The notes under the pieces: model-generated
Databases searched by the model: none
What the model saw: only the letters and a program-made list of their open reading frames with translations
What the model was told of the DNA's origin: nothing
DNA from: Calothrix membranacea FACHB-236
Lineage (GTDB): Bacteria; Cyanobacteriota; Cyanobacteriia; Cyanobacteriales; Nostocaceae
Assembly: GCF_014696315.1 (NCBI RefSeq)
Contig: NZ_JACJPX010000060.1
Location: forward strand, 1-49,476
Direction: 5' to 3'
Length of the DNA stretch: 49,476 nucleotides
Shown: positions 16,953 through 26,551 of the stretch, one piece after another
Position numbering within the stretch: the first letter of the stretch is position 1
Layout: the number at the start of each line of letters is the position of its first letter
Position numbers and translations under genes: made by a program

Positions 16953-19247
16953 CTAAGATTCCAACACTGCTGCTGTCTTCTTCTGATCTAACTTGAGAAT
17001 TAACACTCCCAAAGGTGGTAAGCATAAATCTAAGGAATAAGGACGATTGTGCAATGACCAATCATCTGTCCATTTACCGCCCAAGTTACCCATGTTGCTA
17101 CCGCCATATTGACGGGAATCACTATTAAATAACTCAGTATAAAAACCTTTTTCTGGTACACCTATGCGGTAATGAGAATGGGGTTGAGGTGTAAAGTTGC
17201 AAACCACAACCACAAAATTTTCTGAATCTTTGTCACGGCGGATAAAAGAAACCACACTATGACGGTTGTCACTACAGTCAATCCATTCAAACCCTGGTTC
17301 CGCAAAATCTTGAGTGTACAAAGTTGGTTCGCTGCGGTACAGCTGGTTTAACTCTTGGAAAAATCGTTTTAACTGTTGGTGTGGCTCATATTGCAGTAAG
17401 TGCCATTCTAAATCAGCCCAAACATTCCACTCGCTCCATTGCCCAAATTCCATGCTCATAAACATGGTTTTCTTGCCTGGGTGAGCAAACATATAAGTAA
17501 ATAAACAACGCACATTAGCTAACTTCTGCCATGTGTCTCCTGGCATTTTGCCAATCATATTGCTCTTACCATGCACGATTTCATCGTGGGACAGAGCCAG
17601 CATGAAGTTTTCACTGTGGTTGTACCACATACTAAAAGTGATGTTGTTTTGGTGGAACTGGCGGAACCAAGGGTCCATGCTGAAGTAGTCCAGCATATCG
17701 TGCATCCAGCCCATGTTCCACTTTAAGTTAAAGCCCAGACCGCCTGTGTAAGTAGGCCAAGATACCATTGGCCAAGAGGTGGATTCCTCAGCTATTGAAA
17801 GTGCGCCGGGGAAATAACTGAAAATAAGATAGTTTACCTGACGGAGAAAATCTGCTGCTTCGAGATTTTCCCTACCTCCATACTGATTAGGTAGCCATTC
17901 TCCAGCTTTACGACAATAGTCAAGGTAAAGCATAGAAGCTACAGCATCCACCCGAATACCATCAATGTGGTACTTGTCAAACCAAAAGAGCGCATTGGCT
18001 GCGAGGAAATTACGCACTTCGTGGCGCGAGTAATTAAATACTAGCGTTCCCCATTCTTGATGTTCGCCTTTACGGGGGTCAGCGTGTTCGTACAAGTGAC
18101 TACCATCGAAGAAGGCTAAACCATGTCCATCTTTGGGGAAGTGACCAGGAACCCAATCCACAATTACACCGATGCCATTCTGATGACACTGGTCAACAAA
18201 GTACATAAAATCTTCGGGGCTACCAAAACGGGAGGTGGGGGCAAAGTATCCAGTTACCTGATAGCCCCAAGATCCATCAAAGGGATGCTCTGCAATTGGT
18301 AACAGTTCTACATGGGTATAACCGAGTTCCTTAACGTAGGGAATGAGTTTCTCTGCTAGCTCTCGGTAGGTAAGGAAACGTGCGCCAGGTTTAAGTTCGG
18401 AAACTACAACTACAGGTTCGGTTTCACCATTGGGTAATTTGGCGGGTTCAGCACTAGAAGCGTGTAACCAAGAACCTAAATGCACTTCATAAACTGAAAC
18501 AGGCTGAGTTAAAGGATCGGTGTTTCGGCGTTTTTCTAACCAGTCTTGATCGTTCCAATTGTAAGTATTTAAATCGGTAACAATTGATGCGGTTTTCGGT
18601 CGAGGTTCCTGTTGAAAACCGTAAGGATCGGATTTTTCGTAAATGTGACCTTCAAAATTTTTGATTTCATATTTATAATGCTCTCCCACCCCTAATTCGG
18701 GAATAAACAACTCCCAAACGCCAGTAGGGCCTTTTCGCATTTGGTGTTTGCGTCCATCCCAACTATTGAAATCTCCCAAAATAGAAACGTTACGAGCATT
18801 CGGGGCCCAAACAGCGAAATAAACACCTTTAACACCATCTACTTGGGTGAGGTGTGCTCCCAATTTCTCATAAATTCGGTGGTGATTACCCTCACCAAAC
18901 AAATGTAAATCAAAATCTGTCAGGCGCGGAGATCTAAAGGCATAAGGATCGTAGGTGACACGCTCATGTTCCCCTTCTTTAATCCGTAACTGGTAATTTG
19001 CTAGTTCTGCTGTCTCAATAATGCATTCAAAAAAGTGAGGATGATGCGCTGTTTGCATCGGGTACTCTTTGCGTTCCTGAGGAATCACAACCCACGCCGC
19101 ACTTGCATTTGGTAAGTAGGCTCGCACAACCCAGACATTTTTGCCATTCTGTTCTATGAGATGAGAACCCAGTACTTCAAAGGGGTCTTGATGTTGGTTC
19201 CAAACGATGCGGTTAACCTGTTCAGGAGCGATCGTGGTCATGGACAT
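16953..19247 (-). CDS. glgB: 1,4-alpha-glucan branching enzyme GlgB
   Basis: A 764-aa GH13 enzyme that makes alpha-1,6 branches in glycogen by cutting an alpha-1,4 chain and transferring it. An N-terminal extra domain (about 1-115, beginning HQDPFEVLGSH), a CBM48 module (about 125-225), the catalytic barrel (about 250-640) and an all-beta C-terminal domain are all recognisable. Catalytic residues are present: the nucleophile D434 in GIRVDAVASML, the acid/base Glu in AEEST (about 487) and the transition-state Asp in LSHDEIVHGKS. Length is normal for the long cyanobacterial form. ATG codons at 19247 and 19241 are both possible starts. The gene appears monocistronic. Confidence 0.97.
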   Translation of the reverse strand: MSMTTIAPEQVNRIVWNQHQDPFEVLGSHLIEQNGKNVWVVRAYLPNASAAWVVIPQERKEYPMQTAHHPHFFECIIETAELANYQLRIKEGEHERVTYDPYAFRSPRLTDFDLHLFGEGNHHRIYEKLGAHLTQVDGVKGVYFAVWAPNARNVSILGDFNSWDGRKHQMRKGPTGVWELFIPELGVGEHYKYEIKNFEGHIYEKSDPYGFQQEPRPKTASIVTDLNTYNWNDQDWLEKRRNTDPLTQPVSVYEVHLGSWLHASSAEPAKLPNGETEPVVVVSELKPGARFLTYRELAEKLIPYVKELGYTHVELLPIAEHPFDGSWGYQVTGYFAPTSRFGSPEDFMYFVDQCHQNGIGVIVDWVPGHFPKDGHGLAFFDGSHLYEHADPRKGEHQEWGTLVFNYSRHEVRNFLAANALFWFDKYHIDGIRVDAVASMLYLDYCRKAGEWLPNQYGGRENLEAADFLRQVNYLIFSYFPGALSIAEESTSWPMVSWPTYTGGLGFNLKWNMGWMHDMLDYFSMDPWFRQFHQNNITFSMWYNHSENFMLALSHDEIVHGKSNMIGKMPGDTWQKLANVRCLFTYMFAHPGKKTMFMSMEFGQWSEWNVWADLEWHLLQYEPHQQLKRFFQELNQLYRSEPTLYTQDFAEPGFEWIDCSDNRHSVVSFIRRDKDSENFVVVVCNFTPQPHSHYRIGVPEKGFYTELFNSDSRQYGGSNMGNLGGKWTDDWSLHNRPYSLDLCLPPLGVLILKLDQKKTAAVLES

Positions 19248-19425
19248 TAAAGCTACCTACTTGAAATAAAGTGATTGACTAAAAAGGCTTTTGTAAAATA
19301 TATATATATTCTTTACATTTATTTGCAATTTTGTCGCCACCGTTATCGTACATCAGAAATGGGTAATGGGAATTGACGATTGGTGGCTGGGAAAAATCAG
19401 GGGGAAGAAACAAACAACAAATATA

Positions 19426-19740
19426 TTAAATTCCTAAAAAAGGGAAAATCTGAAGTAAACCTTTGCGTATGCGGAGCAAGAAAATTTGATCCCGAATTTT
19501 AGGATCTAGTTGTCGGGGTGGGATAATTTGTAGCTGCTCTTGTAATTGTGCGTATTCTGCGGCAGTTAGAGGTTTACCGTCAACAGGCGATCGCGCTTCT
19601 ATAATTATCTCTGTGCGTAATATCTCTTCTGGCATATCTTCTGCTGGTGGTAGTGCTATTGCTTCTGTCCCCCAATGGCTACTTAAACCCACCAAAATAC
19701 CAATGCTAATGCTCAAAATGAACAGTTTGATCCGCTTCAT
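19426..19740 (-). CDS. Small secreted protein, conserved hypothetical
   Basis: The 104-aa product begins with a clear Sec signal peptide (KRIKLFILSISIGILVGLSS, cleavage probably near AIA-LP at about 29-30). The mature part of about 75 aa is Glu/Pro/Gln-rich: it starts LPPAEDMPEEILRTEIIIEA, continues with SPVDGKPLTAAEYAQLQEQL, and ends in a hydrophobic LLQIFPFLGI. It has the look of a conserved cyanobacterial family, but I know no function for it. The ATG at 19740 gives an intact signal peptide. The gene stands alone upstream of glgB on the same strand, 180 bp away. Confidence 0.75.
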   Translation of the reverse strand: MKRIKLFILSISIGILVGLSSHWGTEAIALPPAEDMPEEILRTEIIIEARSPVDGKPLTAAEYAQLQEQLQIIPPRQLDPKIRDQIFLLRIRKGLLQIFPFLGI

Positions 19741-20355
19741 AAAACCTCGCAGCGGGACTAGGGAAAAACAGTAGATACGAAATTCATACCATTTCTACTG
19801 GGTTTCGCGAGCAAATCCTGTAAGTGGGATGAGGATGTTGCTTTCCTCCATTTACTTTGATATTTTCAAACCTCATCGCTCAGGATATCTAGCAATTTAT
19901 ATATTTTTGAGGAATTCTGAATGGAATCTAAATATTTAATTTACTTATACCTAAGAGAAAGTTGGGCTGGAAAACAATGCTCAACGGTTCAATGATATAT
20001 TTTCTTCTATCTTGTTGGATTTTGAATAACTTTAGGGAAGTCAGCTGCTACAGCGTTGGGAATTCAAATTTTTGTGCAAGATAAATAGTAGCAAGGCTAG
20101 AAAAATTGCGCCAAGCCTAATAATACAAGCACTGAGTTATTCAATTATTTGAATAGAAAGACATTGGATCAAGGTAATATACCTTTTCACCAATGTCCTC
20201 TATGTTGGTACTTTTAGTTAAAAAATACTTGAGCAACCTCAAGTTTTTATTTAGCAACACGAGATTACTTAGATCTTCATCTCCACTACATCGATACAAG
20301 CGATACAGCGAAAATCGTCGTTACTAAATTGTTTTAAGCTTGAGAGACTGAGCTA
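19741..20355. other. Intergenic region with paired palindromes
   Basis: About 615 bp, AT-rich. Apart from the two adjacent hairpins at 20138-20197 (listed separately) I see no gene or RNA. The part next to 19740 should contain the promoter of the small secreted protein. Confidence 0.45.
20138..20197. repeat. Two adjacent hairpins
   Basis: The first is TATTCAA-TTAT-TTGAATA (20138-20155). The second is an 8-bp perfect stem GACATTGG/CCAATGTC (20160-20167 and 20190-20197) enclosing an inner hairpin GGTA-ATA-TACC (20173-20183). No long T-run follows on either strand. It could be the 3' end of a transcript, a small RNA or a protein-binding region. Confidence 0.5.
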
Positions 20356-20577
20356 CTAGGGTGACTTAGTTGCAGCAGGAGTAGGAGATGTTGTTGTAGT
20401 TGTTGTTGGGGCTTTTGTCGCAGCAGGTGTTCCAGCATCAGTTGGTTCGCCGGCTGCTGGACTTGTGGTTGCAGTACCACCAGTACCACCTTCGCCACCA
20501 CCACCACCACCTTCACAAGCGCCAAGAACTGCCGCCAGACTTAACATGAGAGCCAAACCAAAGATTTTTGTTTTCAT
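20356..20577 (-). CDS. Small low-complexity lipoprotein
   Basis: The 73-aa product starts with a lipoprotein signal peptide (KTKIFGLALMLSLAAVLGAC). C21 in the LGAC lipobox would be lipidated. The mature part is low complexity: a Gly-rich stretch (EGGGGGGEGG) followed by Thr/Ala/Pro repeats ending PAATKSP. Such peptides are usually flexible cell-surface or membrane-tethered spacers; no function is known. A good ribosome-binding site (GAGGAG) lies just before the ATG on the minus strand, which supports expression. The Thr/Gly codon runs make its length prone to slippage. Confidence 0.75.
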   Translation of the reverse strand: MKTKIFGLALMLSLAAVLGACEGGGGGGEGGTGGTATTSPAAGEPTDAGTPAATKAPTTTTTTSPTPAATKSP

Positions 20578-21096
20578 AACTCCTCGTTCACCATTTATGG
20601 CAAGATCAAATTTTCGCCTGATGACTACGATACCCTATTTGTTGCTTTTTTTTAAAATCCTTTGAGGTACATATTTTGCAGGTAATACTAATCAAAGATT
20701 TTTTCTTGAGGGTAACATTATCAGCAGGTTGAGTAATTAGTTTCTCTTAACTAAGCAAGAAGATAACTTAATCACTCCAGATTGGATTCGGATAATTAGG
20801 TAGCAATTCGGGATATCATACCAAAAATTGTGATGTTTTCGCAGACACTTGCCGCTTGCTGCCTAGCATTGCCATACTTTAGAGGCAATGCCCAAAGGTT
20901 CAAGCTCTCCTGGTGCAGTTCGGTGATTGCTACTATGGCAATACTCAAGTGATGCAAACATTGGTGCAGCTACCTGTCAAAACACTGAAAAGGGTTTAGG
21001 GTGTTATTTGTGCTGATTGCATAAGGGGGATTGGAACCTTAGCAAAAACAGACAACCAAATCTAAAATACAATTTTTCCCACCTAAAGAAAAAGTT
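20578..21096. other. Divergent promoter region (lipoprotein / FtsL-like gene)
   Basis: A 519-bp gap between divergent genes. One perfect hairpin, GCATTGCC/GGCAATGC (20866-20873 and 20884-20891, 10-nt loop), lies about 210 bp before the FtsL-like gene. No other gene is supported; an overlapping open frame at 21017-21367 is out of frame with the clear membrane protein. Confidence 0.45.
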
Positions 21097-21804
21097 ATGG
21101 CTGCTGTTCGTAAATCAGCTGTTTCTGCAACGGGTAATTGGTTTCGACGAGATTCTACTCCTTCAGGAGAAAAGAGGCGCTCTGCATATCGACGATCAGC
21201 TGCGTCCAGAATGTCTCAACCTGCTGTTGAACCTTCACCAGTACCCTCAAAAAGACAACGGCGTTCATCAAAAAATGTATCTATTTCTTCTCCCACAAAT
21301 GGCTTGGTCGTGCCAACTACGGTGCCATCGGGTAAACAACAAAATGCTAACCTTCAAAGGCAGTTAACTACTCCAAGTACTTTACATAAAAGTTCTCGGT
21401 TGGGTTTCCTAAAGCTGCCGATAATGAATAACTCTAGCAATTTACCTGTGTGGTTGTTGCGCTTTCATACTTTACATCGCTATTCCTCAGTGGTGACATT
21501 TTTATTGGTAGCAACAACGCTTATGGTTTATGGTTGGACAGTTTATTCCCAAGAGCTTTGGAGTCAGGGATACCGCAGATTGCAAAGTCTGCAACGTCAT
21601 GAACGGCAGTTGACGACAACTAACGCCACCCTAACCAATAAAATGGCACAAGAAGCAGAACAACCCACAACAGGATTTGTATCACCAACTCCAGCCCGTA
21701 CAATTTTCTTGCCACCTGCAAATAATAATCCTAATTCAACACCTACTGAGACCACACCTAATTTGCAAACGCAGCCGCAAACTTCCTCGCCGCTGGGATA
21801 TTAA
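21097..21804 (+). CDS. FtsL-like single-pass membrane protein upstream of ftsI
   Basis: A 235-aa protein with three parts. A long basic, Ser/Arg-rich cytoplasmic N-terminus spans about 1-128. One membrane helix lies at about 131-150 (SSVVTFLLVATTLMVYGWTV). Then come a short helical, coiled-coil-prone stretch (about 152-188, with YRRLQSLQRHERQL) and a Pro/Thr/Asn-rich tail. A bitopic protein with a coiled coil after its membrane helix, directly upstream of the septal transpeptidase gene, matches the topology and genomic position of FtsL, whose sequence is poorly conserved. In the divisome FtsL pairs with FtsB and activates FtsWI. The assignment rests on topology and context, not sequence identity. 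The N-terminal extension is much longer than in proteobacterial FtsL. Confidence 0.7.
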   Translation: MAAVRKSAVSATGNWFRRDSTPSGEKRRSAYRRSAASRMSQPAVEPSPVPSKRQRRSSKNVSISSPTNGLVVPTTVPSGKQQNANLQRQLTTPSTLHKSSRLGFLKLPIMNNSSNLPVWLLRFHTLHRYSSVVTFLLVATTLMVYGWTVYSQELWSQGYRRLQSLQRHERQLTTTNATLTNKMAQEAEQPTTGFVSPTPARTIFLPPANNNPNSTPTETTPNLQTQPQTSSPLGY

Positions 21805-21996
21805 ATTTAAGAGTCATGGTCATTAGTCGTTTGTCATTAGGATAGTACCAATTTGTAATTCCTAATTCATAGTTTGTAATTAAGTAAAGTCAGATTTTAT
21901 CTAGGGTTCTGGGTTGGAATCTGTCACTCTATTATAGAAAATTGGTATAACACTTGTGGCTCATGACTAATGGCAAAAGACAATGGATAAATCTAA

Positions 21997-23841
21997 ATGC
22001 GTAAGTCACCAAGTAGAAGTAAATTCCAAAATTTTCGGACTTCCAATTTTACCCGGCAGAGGAAGGGTACTCAACGAGGGTTATTAGAAACCTCTACCCC
22101 TAACACTCAAGAAGCAATACCAAATACGAGAACTCGACTGTTAATCACATGGGGTCTACTCATGGCAGCAGGGTTAGGTTTAGCAATTAATTTGTATCAG
22201 CTACAAATTGTTAACGGCACAAAACTAACCGAAAAGGCGCGCAAACAACAAATGGTGAATTTGCGACCTTTTATGCCTCGTCGCCCAGTTATAGATCGTG
22301 GCAATAATTTGTTAGCAATTGACCGTCCTGTCTACACTGTCTTTGCTCATCCCAAGTTATTTGATAAGTCTAATGAAGAAATAGCACAGCGTCTGGCACC
22401 TATCTTAAATAAAGACGTTGCTGACTTGGTAAAAATATTTGAAAGTAAAAAAAGTGGTATTACACTAACTCCTGCATTACCCGAAGAACTTGCCGATCGC
22501 TTTATGCGGTTAAATTTAAATGGGTTTGAATTTGTGCAAAAATACGCAAGATTTTACCCACAAGAAGATATAGCAGCTGATGTTGTTGGCTACGTTAATC
22601 TTGACCGTCGTGGTCAGGCTGGAGTGGAATATAGTCAAGAGAAGTTACTCGAACGTTCTGTGCAAACGGTGCGGTTAAGTCGTGCGGGTAATGGTGCATT
22701 GATGCCAGATCATGCACCAGATGGATTTTTGCACTTTGATGACTTGCAATTACAGCTAACTATTGATAGCCGCCTACAAAGGGCAGCTCGTTCTGCACTC
22801 AAACAACAGATGGAAAAGTTTGGTGCAAAACGAGGGGGAGTAATTGTTATGGATGCAGCCGATGGTTCTTTATTGGCATTGGTTTCCCAACCTAGCTACA
22901 ATCCAAATCAATATTCTAAGGCTGATATTTCACTATTTAAGAACTGGACAGTAGCAGACCTGTATGAGCCAGGATCGACTTTTAAACCATTAAATGTAGC
23001 GATCGCTCTCGAAAATGGTGTAATTAAATCAGACGATGTCTTTAATGACCCTGGTTCAATTCAAGTAACTGACCGCACTATTAAAAATGCTCAGAACAAA
23101 AGTTACGGCAGGATTAATATTGCCGAAATTCTCCAACATTCCAGCAATATTGGCATGGTACAAATTATCCAAAGATTACAGCCTAATATTTACTATAACT
23201 GGCTGGAACGCTTGGGGTTAGGTCAATCCATTGATACAGATTTGCCTTTTGAAGTTGGTAGTCGGCTCAAAAGTCAAGAAGAATTTATTTCCACGCCCAT
23301 TGAACCGGCAACTACTTCTTTTGGTCAAGGCTTTTCTTTAACACCATTACAGTTAGTACAAATGCATGGGGCCTTAGCTAATGGCGGTAAATTGGTAACG
23401 CCTCATGTAGTCAAAGGGCTAATTGATAGCAAAGGACAAATGCATTATTTACCCAATCGTCCGATGCCACGCCAAATTTTCTCACCTGCGACAACCCAAA
23501 GGGTAGTAGAAATGATGGAAACTGTGGTTGCTAACGGTAGCGGCAAAGCAGCACAAATTCCAGGCTATCGCATCGCAGGTAAGACAGGTACAGCCCAAAA
23601 AGCAAGTGCTTCTGGTGGTTATCAAGTAGGTGCAAGAATCACTAGTTTTGTGGGAATTTTGCCTGTGGAAGCTCCTCGTTATGTAGTTTTAGCGTTGGTA
23701 GACGAACCGAAAGGAGAAAACGCCTATGGTTCCACCGTCGCTGCACCGATTGTCAAAGCTGTCATGGAAGCTTTGATTCCCATTGAACAAATTCCCCCAA
23801 GTTCAACAGTGAATCCAGTAGCAGCAGATACGGCGAATTGA
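21997..23841 (+). CDS. ftsI: Septal peptidoglycan transpeptidase FtsI (class B PBP)
   Basis: A 614-aa penicillin-binding protein that cross-links septal peptidoglycan during cell division. A cytoplasmic N-terminus of about 45 aa precedes a membrane helix (about 47-67), then the PBP dimerisation domain (about 90-230) and the transpeptidase domain (about 250-600). Active-site motifs are complete: S327-TFK (nucleophile S327), S382-S-N and K529-TGT. Class B organisation without a glycosyltransferase domain, RGQAGVEYSQEKLL and the FtsL-like gene just upstream all favour FtsI over the elongation PBP2. The 190-bp gap from the upstream gene contains TTGTCATT-like repeats. It converges on tsaE. Confidence 0.95.
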   Translation: MRKSPSRSKFQNFRTSNFTRQRKGTQRGLLETSTPNTQEAIPNTRTRLLITWGLLMAAGLGLAINLYQLQIVNGTKLTEKARKQQMVNLRPFMPRRPVIDRGNNLLAIDRPVYTVFAHPKLFDKSNEEIAQRLAPILNKDVADLVKIFESKKSGITLTPALPEELADRFMRLNLNGFEFVQKYARFYPQEDIAADVVGYVNLDRRGQAGVEYSQEKLLERSVQTVRLSRAGNGALMPDHAPDGFLHFDDLQLQLTIDSRLQRAARSALKQQMEKFGAKRGGVIVMDAADGSLLALVSQPSYNPNQYSKADISLFKNWTVADLYEPGSTFKPLNVAIALENGVIKSDDVFNDPGSIQVTDRTIKNAQNKSYGRINIAEILQHSSNIGMVQIIQRLQPNIYYNWLERLGLGQSIDTDLPFEVGSRLKSQEEFISTPIEPATTSFGQGFSLTPLQLVQMHGALANGGKLVTPHVVKGLIDSKGQMHYLPNRPMPRQIFSPATTQRVVEMMETVVANGSGKAAQIPGYRIAGKTGTAQKASASGGYQVGARITSFVGILPVEAPRYVVLALVDEPKGENAYGSTVAAPIVKAVMEALIPIEQIPPSSTVNPVAADTAN

Positions 23842-23986
23842 TTGAGGAGGGGATGGGTAATGGGTAATGGGGGTTTGTCATTTGTCATTTGTCATTTGGT
23901 ATTGTCTACCTCATCCCCATTACCCCTTATCCCCAGAGGGGGCCCCGAGTTCCCCAGTCCCCAATCCCCAGTTCCCAATCCCCACA
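23842..23986. repeat. Heptad arrays between ftsI and tsaE
   Basis: Three TTTGTCA units (23874-23894) and five CCCCART-type units (CCCCAGT, CCCCAAT, CCCCAGT, TCCCAAT, CCCCACA; 23952-23986) are present. The second array lies inside the tsaE reading frame and encodes its C-terminal tail. Confidence 0.85.
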
Positions 23987-24420
23987 TTGTATGGAGTAAT
24001 TTCGGCGAGGCGATCGCCTTCATTTGTATAAGTTAAATAAATACTCAAATAACTATCTGGTTGGTAAGGCATCTTTTCTGCCCACTCGATGGCGACAACT
24101 CCCGGTATCACCTCAAAACCTTCCCAGTATGTTTCTAAGTTTAAAGCGGCAACTTCTTGTGGTTCTAAACGATATAAATCCAAGTGGTAAAGGGGTAGCC
24201 GTCCTTCTATATATTCATTAATAATTGTAAAAGTAGGGCTGACAATAGATTCAGTGATTCCCAAACCCTGGCCAATTCCTTGCACTAAAGTAGTTTTGCC
24301 AGCACCCAAATCTCCTTCCAGTAAAATGACACTGCCAGCATGAAGAGATTGTCCTAAAGCAATACCTAAATTTCGGGTTGCTTCTGCATTGGCGAGCATA
24401 ATTTTGATTTTATCTGCCAT
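23920..24420 (-). CDS. tsaE: tRNA threonylcarbamoyladenosine biosynthesis ATPase TsaE
   Basis: TsaE is the ATPase that supports the TsaB-TsaD complex in making t6A at position 37 of ANN-decoding tRNAs. The P-loop GDLGAGKTT is at 36-44, followed by the family motifs [10 protein letters not shown] (61-70), YHLDLYRL and [10 protein letters not shown]. The protein is 166 aa. Residues from about 145 to the end ([15 protein letters not shown] and onwards) are encoded by CCCCART heptads and adjacent repeat DNA, so the ancestral protein probably ended near residue 145. The start codon overlaps the yvcK stop by 11 bp, indicating translational coupling. Reading into a repeat array at the 3' end is unusual and should differ between close relatives. 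Confidence 0.93.
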   Translation of the reverse strand: MADKIKIMLANAEATRNLGIALGQSLHAGSVILLEGDLGAGKTTLVQGIGQGLGITESIVSPTFTIINEYIEGRLPLYHLDLYRLEPQEVAALNLETYWEGFEVIPGVVAIEWAEKMPYQPDSYLSIYLTYTNEGDRLAEITPYNVGIGNWGLGTGELGAPSGDKG

Positions 24421-25780
24421 GATGCGCTCCAGTGTACCAACGCAATAAAACTCGTGCTAGTTTCTGGGGATTGTGTCGTACACAACCTGTTTCATCTTCA
24501 AATAAAATGTTAGCTGGGACTATTCTACGTCCTAGTTGGGTGACAGCTTCGCGATCAAGGAAGACAGGATGGGAATTTTGTTGAGCGTAGCGGATAAGTG
24601 ACTTAGCTGAGGGGGATTTTTTGTGTACCAGCACAGCATCAAAAAGCCGTCTTCCTCCTGTAGATGCATCAATAGCTCTGATATGGTCGGCAACAGTATA
24701 GCCTTCAGTTTCTCCTGGTTGAGTCATAATATTGCAGACATAGATGCGGAGGGCATTAGTTTGAGCGATCGCATCTGCAATTTCTGGTACTAACAAATTC
24801 GGAATCAAGCTTGTATAAAGGCTACCTGGGCCAATAATAATATAGTCAGCTTCTTTAATTGCTCGGATTGCTGCGGGTAAAGCTGGCGGATTAGCAGGAA
24901 TACAGCCAAGTTTCACAATGCGTCCCCCAGCCTTGGGAATGCTAGATTCTCCCTCAATACGGCGACCATCTGCTAGTTCTGCCCACAAGCGTACATCGCT
25001 GAGAGTAGCTGGTAAAACTTGTCCTCTTACTGCCAGAACTTTAGAACTAGCTGCCACAGCCCGTTCTAAATCCCCAGTAATATCACTCATTGCGGTTAAA
25101 AATAAATTACCAAAACTATGACCATTTAAACCATCCCCAGCCCGAAAACGGTATTGAAATAATTCTGTGAGTAATTTTTCTTCATCTGCTAACGCTGCCA
25201 GACAGTTGCGAATATCCCCTGGTGGTAGAACTCCAAATTCTTGGCGCAAACGTCCAGAAGATCCACCATCATCAGCAACAGTTACGATGGCAGTAATATT
25301 AGCGCTGTAAGTTTTTAATCCCCTTAGCAAAGTAGAAAGACCTGTACCACCGCCAATCACTACCATTTTTGGCCCTCGATACAAACGGTGATGTGCCAAC
25401 AGCACATCAATTAATTCTTCTTCACCTTCTGGCCTTAATACCTTAGTAATTGAGCCGACAGTGCGGGTTTGTCCCCAAAGCAGCAATAGCAAGCCACACA
25501 ACAGTACCAAAGGGCCACTAATATAGTTGGGTAAGAGGTCACTCAGGAAACTCAGAAACCCCCTAATTAATTCTATTGCCCAAAAAATCGGGGTCAGCTT
25601 AATCCAAATAGCTAACCCCAAACTTGCCAGTAGTACTCCTCCAACACTGATGAGTAACCAACGTTTAACCGATAAACCTGGGGATAACCACTTAAACCAC
25701 TGGTTTACCCGATGGGAAGTGCGGCTGCGTGACTGCTGTTGCAGAGTGTTTAAGGCTTGTCTAAAAAAACCGATTGACAT
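24410..25780 (-). CDS. yvcK: YvcK/CofD-like gluconeogenesis factor
   Basis: A 456-aa protein of the YvcK (GlmR) family, which binds UDP-sugars and links central carbon metabolism with cell-wall precursor supply in Firmicutes. One or two hydrophobic segments lie in residues 35-100, an N-terminal membrane extension common in cyanobacterial members. The conserved core follows: [63 protein letters not shown] and [11 protein letters not shown] chose the ATG at 25780 ([10 protein letters not shown]); eight further codons to 25804 are open but unlike the family start. The gene overlaps tsaE by 11 bp and is divergent from ruvC. Confidence 0.92.
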   Translation of the reverse strand: MSIGFFRQALNTLQQQSRSRTSHRVNQWFKWLSPGLSVKRWLLISVGGVLLASLGLAIWIKLTPIFWAIELIRGFLSFLSDLLPNYISGPLVLLCGLLLLLWGQTRTVGSITKVLRPEGEEELIDVLLAHHRLYRGPKMVVIGGGTGLSTLLRGLKTYSANITAIVTVADDGGSSGRLRQEFGVLPPGDIRNCLAALADEEKLLTELFQYRFRAGDGLNGHSFGNLFLTAMSDITGDLERAVAASSKVLAVRGQVLPATLSDVRLWAELADGRRIEGESSIPKAGGRIVKLGCIPANPPALPAAIRAIKEADYIIIGPGSLYTSLIPNLLVPEIADAIAQTNALRIYVCNIMTQPGETEGYTVADHIRAIDASTGGRRLFDAVLVHKKSPSAKSLIRYAQQNSHPVFLDREAVTQLGRRIVPANILFEDETGCVRHNPQKLARVLLRWYTGAHHGR

Positions 25781-25951
25781 AGCTAGTTGGGAGCAGTGGG
25801 ACAAATAATAATTAACAGAAAATGTAACTACGTGGTTTAAATACCAAGTATAGACTTATGACAAATTTTCATCTCTATAGACTTTGAGTAAATCGTCAAA
25901 GTTGCCAGCATTTACCCTCAGATCACACTTTATTGAGTAAAAGCGAATTGA

Positions 25952-26443
25952 ATGGAAAAGCGCATTTTAGGATTAGATCCCGGATTGGCGATTTTAGGAT
26001 TTGGGGTAATTAACTGCAAAAAAAATGAAACCAAGATCCAAGATACAACTGTCCAGATGGTAGATTTTGGCGTAATCAGTACACCCGCAAATACGGAAAT
26101 GGGACAACGGCTGTGTACCTTATTTGACGATTTGCACACCCTGATGGAGGAATTGCAACCTGACTTAGTTGCCATCGAAAAATTATTCTTCTATCGTATG
26201 TCAAGTACTATTCTGGTTGCACAAGCAAGGGGTGTAATCATGTTAGCTTTGGCGCAGCGTCGTCTCCCTTATGTGGAGTTTACCCCTGCCCAAATTAAAC
26301 AAGCGTTAACGGGATATGGTAATGCTGAAAAGTATGAAGTGCAAGAGGCAGTTGCAAGAGAGTTAAATTTAGAGGATATCCCTAAGCCAGACGATGCCTC
26401 AGATGCTTTAGCTGTGGCTTTAACGGCTTGGTTTCAGGTATAA
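25952..26443 (+). CDS. ruvC: Crossover junction endodeoxyribonuclease RuvC
   Basis: RuvC resolves Holliday junctions by symmetric nicks, acting as a dimer with RuvAB. At 163 aa it has normal length. The acidic active site is visible: D9 ([10 protein letters not shown]), E76 (AIEKLFFYR) and the C-terminal pair D148 and D151 ([13 protein letters not shown]). The ATG at 25952 gives the standard N-terminus. It stands alone between divergent yvcK and convergent metH, separated from the latter by a bidirectional terminator. Confidence 0.97.
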   Translation: MEKRILGLDPGLAILGFGVINCKKNETKIQDTTVQMVDFGVISTPANTEMGQRLCTLFDDLHTLMEELQPDLVAIEKLFFYRMSSTILVAQARGVIMLALAQRRLPYVEFTPAQIKQALTGYGNAEKYEVQEAVARELNLEDIPKPDDASDALAVALTAWFQV

Positions 26444-26463
26444 TTTTGCACAAATTTTTGATT

Positions 26464-26505
26464 AAAAAGTAGGGGTACACCAATACACTGGTTCCCCTAC
26501 TTTTT
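26464..26505. terminator. Bidirectional terminator between ruvC and metH
   Basis: A 12-bp perfect stem, AAAAAGTAGGGG (26464-26475) and CCCCTACTTTTT (26494-26505), encloses an inner ACCA/TGGT pairing. It has T-runs on both strands, so it can end ruvC (plus) and metH (minus) transcripts. Confidence 0.85.
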
Positions 26506-26551
26506 ACGAAAGTTTACCGCATACTAAATCTGTGTTTTATAAGCTGGGTTT

